Of a DNA stretch of 6,857 bases, positions 6,196-6,857 are shown in pieces. Source of the stretch: Gammaproteobacteria bacterium (GTDB lineage: Bacteria; Pseudomonadota; Gammaproteobacteria; Steroidobacterales; JABDKV01); the NCBI GenBank assembly GCA_029862285.1, contig JAOTXR010000113.1, positions 1-6,857 on the forward strand, in the 5' to 3' direction. Position 1 is the stretch's first letter, and each line of letters opens with the position of its first letter. Below the pieces are notes generated by a model, which worked only from the letters and a program-made list of their open reading frames with translations, made no database searches and was not told the DNA's origin. The translations under genes were made by a program, and so were the position numbers.

Positions 6196-6857
6196 ATGAA
6201 ATGGAAGCCGGCAGCAGAGCGACAGGCGCTCGCGTTACGCGCACGTCTGCTCGAAACTGCACGACGTTTTTTTTCTGACCGTGGTGTGATGGAAGTGCAG
6301 ACACCGGTGCTGGTCAGCAGCTCGTGTCCCGATCCGAATATTCCCAGCATTGTGGCCCGGCCGAGTCATTCGGATCCGATGTATCTGCATACTTCGCCTG
6401 AGCACGCAATGAAACGTCTGCTGTGTGCGGGCAGTGGCGATATCTATCAAATCTGTCCGGTATTTCGCGATGGTGAGGCAGGCAGGTACCACAACCCGGA
6501 ATTCACGATGATTGAATGGTATCGAATCGGCTACAGCCATTTACGGGTGGCCGATGAAACCGTTGCGTTGATCCAGCAGCTGCTGGCTGTGTGCGGCAGG
6601 CCCAACGCGCCAACGGAACAAATCTCTTATCACGAAGCCTTCATGCGTTATGCCGGTATCGATCCGCACACCGCTGACGCCGGCGAACTCGCAAAGGTCT
6701 GCGAATCGTCCGGCGTCGAAGTGCCTGATTCGGTGGCTGAGGATCGCGATGCCCTGTTGGACTTGCTGCTCGGCGTGGTCGTTGCGGCCAACTTTGCACC
6801 GGAACGCTTCTATGTATTGCATGACTATCCGGCTACACAAGCGGCTCTTGAATGCAT
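6196..6857 (+). CDS. epmA: EF-P--(R)-beta-lysine ligase EpmA (GenX/PoxA), 3' truncated by window end
   Basis: EpmA is a paralogue of the class II lysyl-tRNA synthetase catalytic core, without an anticodon-binding domain. It activates (R)-beta-lysine with ATP and transfers it to K34 of EF-P. The first 220 codons of a protein usually about 325 residues long are present. Recognisable parts are the N-terminal helix ending RRFFSDRGVMEVQTPVL (23-39), TSPEHAMKRLL (66-76), and the class II motif 2 region from PVFRDGEAG into RYHNPEFTMIEWY (88-109), with R91, E94 and R97 available for ATP contacts. The ATG at 6196 follows the efp stop by seven bases. The ribosome site is poor (ACCGGG), suggesting translational coupling to efp. 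N-terminal alignment with E. coli EpmA supports this start. Motif 3 lies beyond the window. Confidence 0.95.
   Translation, partial: MKWKPAAERQALALRARLLETARRFFSDRGVMEVQTPVLVSSSCPDPNIPSIVARPSHSDPMYLHTSPEHAMKRLLCAGSGDIYQICPVFRDGEAGRYHNPEFTMIEWYRIGYSHLRVADETVALIQQLLAVCGRPNAPTEQISYHEAFMRYAGIDPHTADAGELAKVCESSGVEVPDSVAEDRDALLDLLLGVVVAANFAPERFYVLHDYPATQAALEC

Noticed and set aside
6235..6840. Minus-strand frames of about 100 codons opposite epmA
   Set aside because: The plus strand encodes the class II synthetase motifs of EpmA. The minus-strand translations are shadows.
1..6857. Searched by eye for tRNA, CRISPR repeats, transposase genes, terminal inverted repeats and toxin-antitoxin pairs
   Set aside because: Nothing convincing was seen. 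The genes are ordinary chromosomal families with short gaps.

Overview
The window reads as chromosomal DNA of a gammaproteobacterium. It is moderately GC-rich, densely coding and without mobile elements. The lineage call rests on an EF-P with a modifiable lysine at position 34 directly followed by epmA, a FimX-type degenerate cyclic-di-GMP protein, a FimV/LysM pilus-hub protein and a classical HtpX protease. I cannot place it to genus. No rRNA, tRNA, CRISPR array, insertion sequence or phage gene is visible.

Layout, left to right. (1) 773 to the left edge, minus strand: the N-terminal 257 codons of a FimV-like protein (signal segment, FimV core, LysM); the rest lies outside the window. (2) 774-945: a divergent promoter region shared with htpX. 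It holds candidate promoters on both strands and a CpxR-like direct repeat midway between them. (3) 946-1839, plus strand: htpX, an inner-membrane zinc protease. (4) 1840-1869: a 30-bp gap between convergent genes with a small hairpin. (5) 1870-3165, minus strand: a CPA1 Na+/H+ antiporter. (6) 3166-3306: an intergenic gap with a candidate antiporter promoter. (7) 3307-5346, minus strand: a 679-residue REC-like/PAS/GGDEF/EAL protein of FimX type with degenerate catalytic motifs and a TTG start. (8) 5347-5618: a divergent intergenic region with a hairpin and a candidate efp promoter. (9) 5619-6188, plus strand: efp. (10) 6196 to the right edge, plus strand: epmA, truncated by the window end after 220 codons.

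Three themes recur. Polar type IV pilus control is represented twice (FimV-like and FimX). Envelope and ion homeostasis are represented by HtpX and the antiporter. Translation of proline-rich stretches is represented by EF-P and the ligase that modifies it. The efp-epmA pair is a clear functional unit. Everything else is mostly known families in an arrangement I do not recognise. I found no convincing new system. The most checkable unusual points are the FimV-like/FimX co-location, the degenerate FimX active sites, a short Pro-Pro leader ORF abutting the TTG start of fimX, and the symmetric regulatory motif between fimV and htpX.
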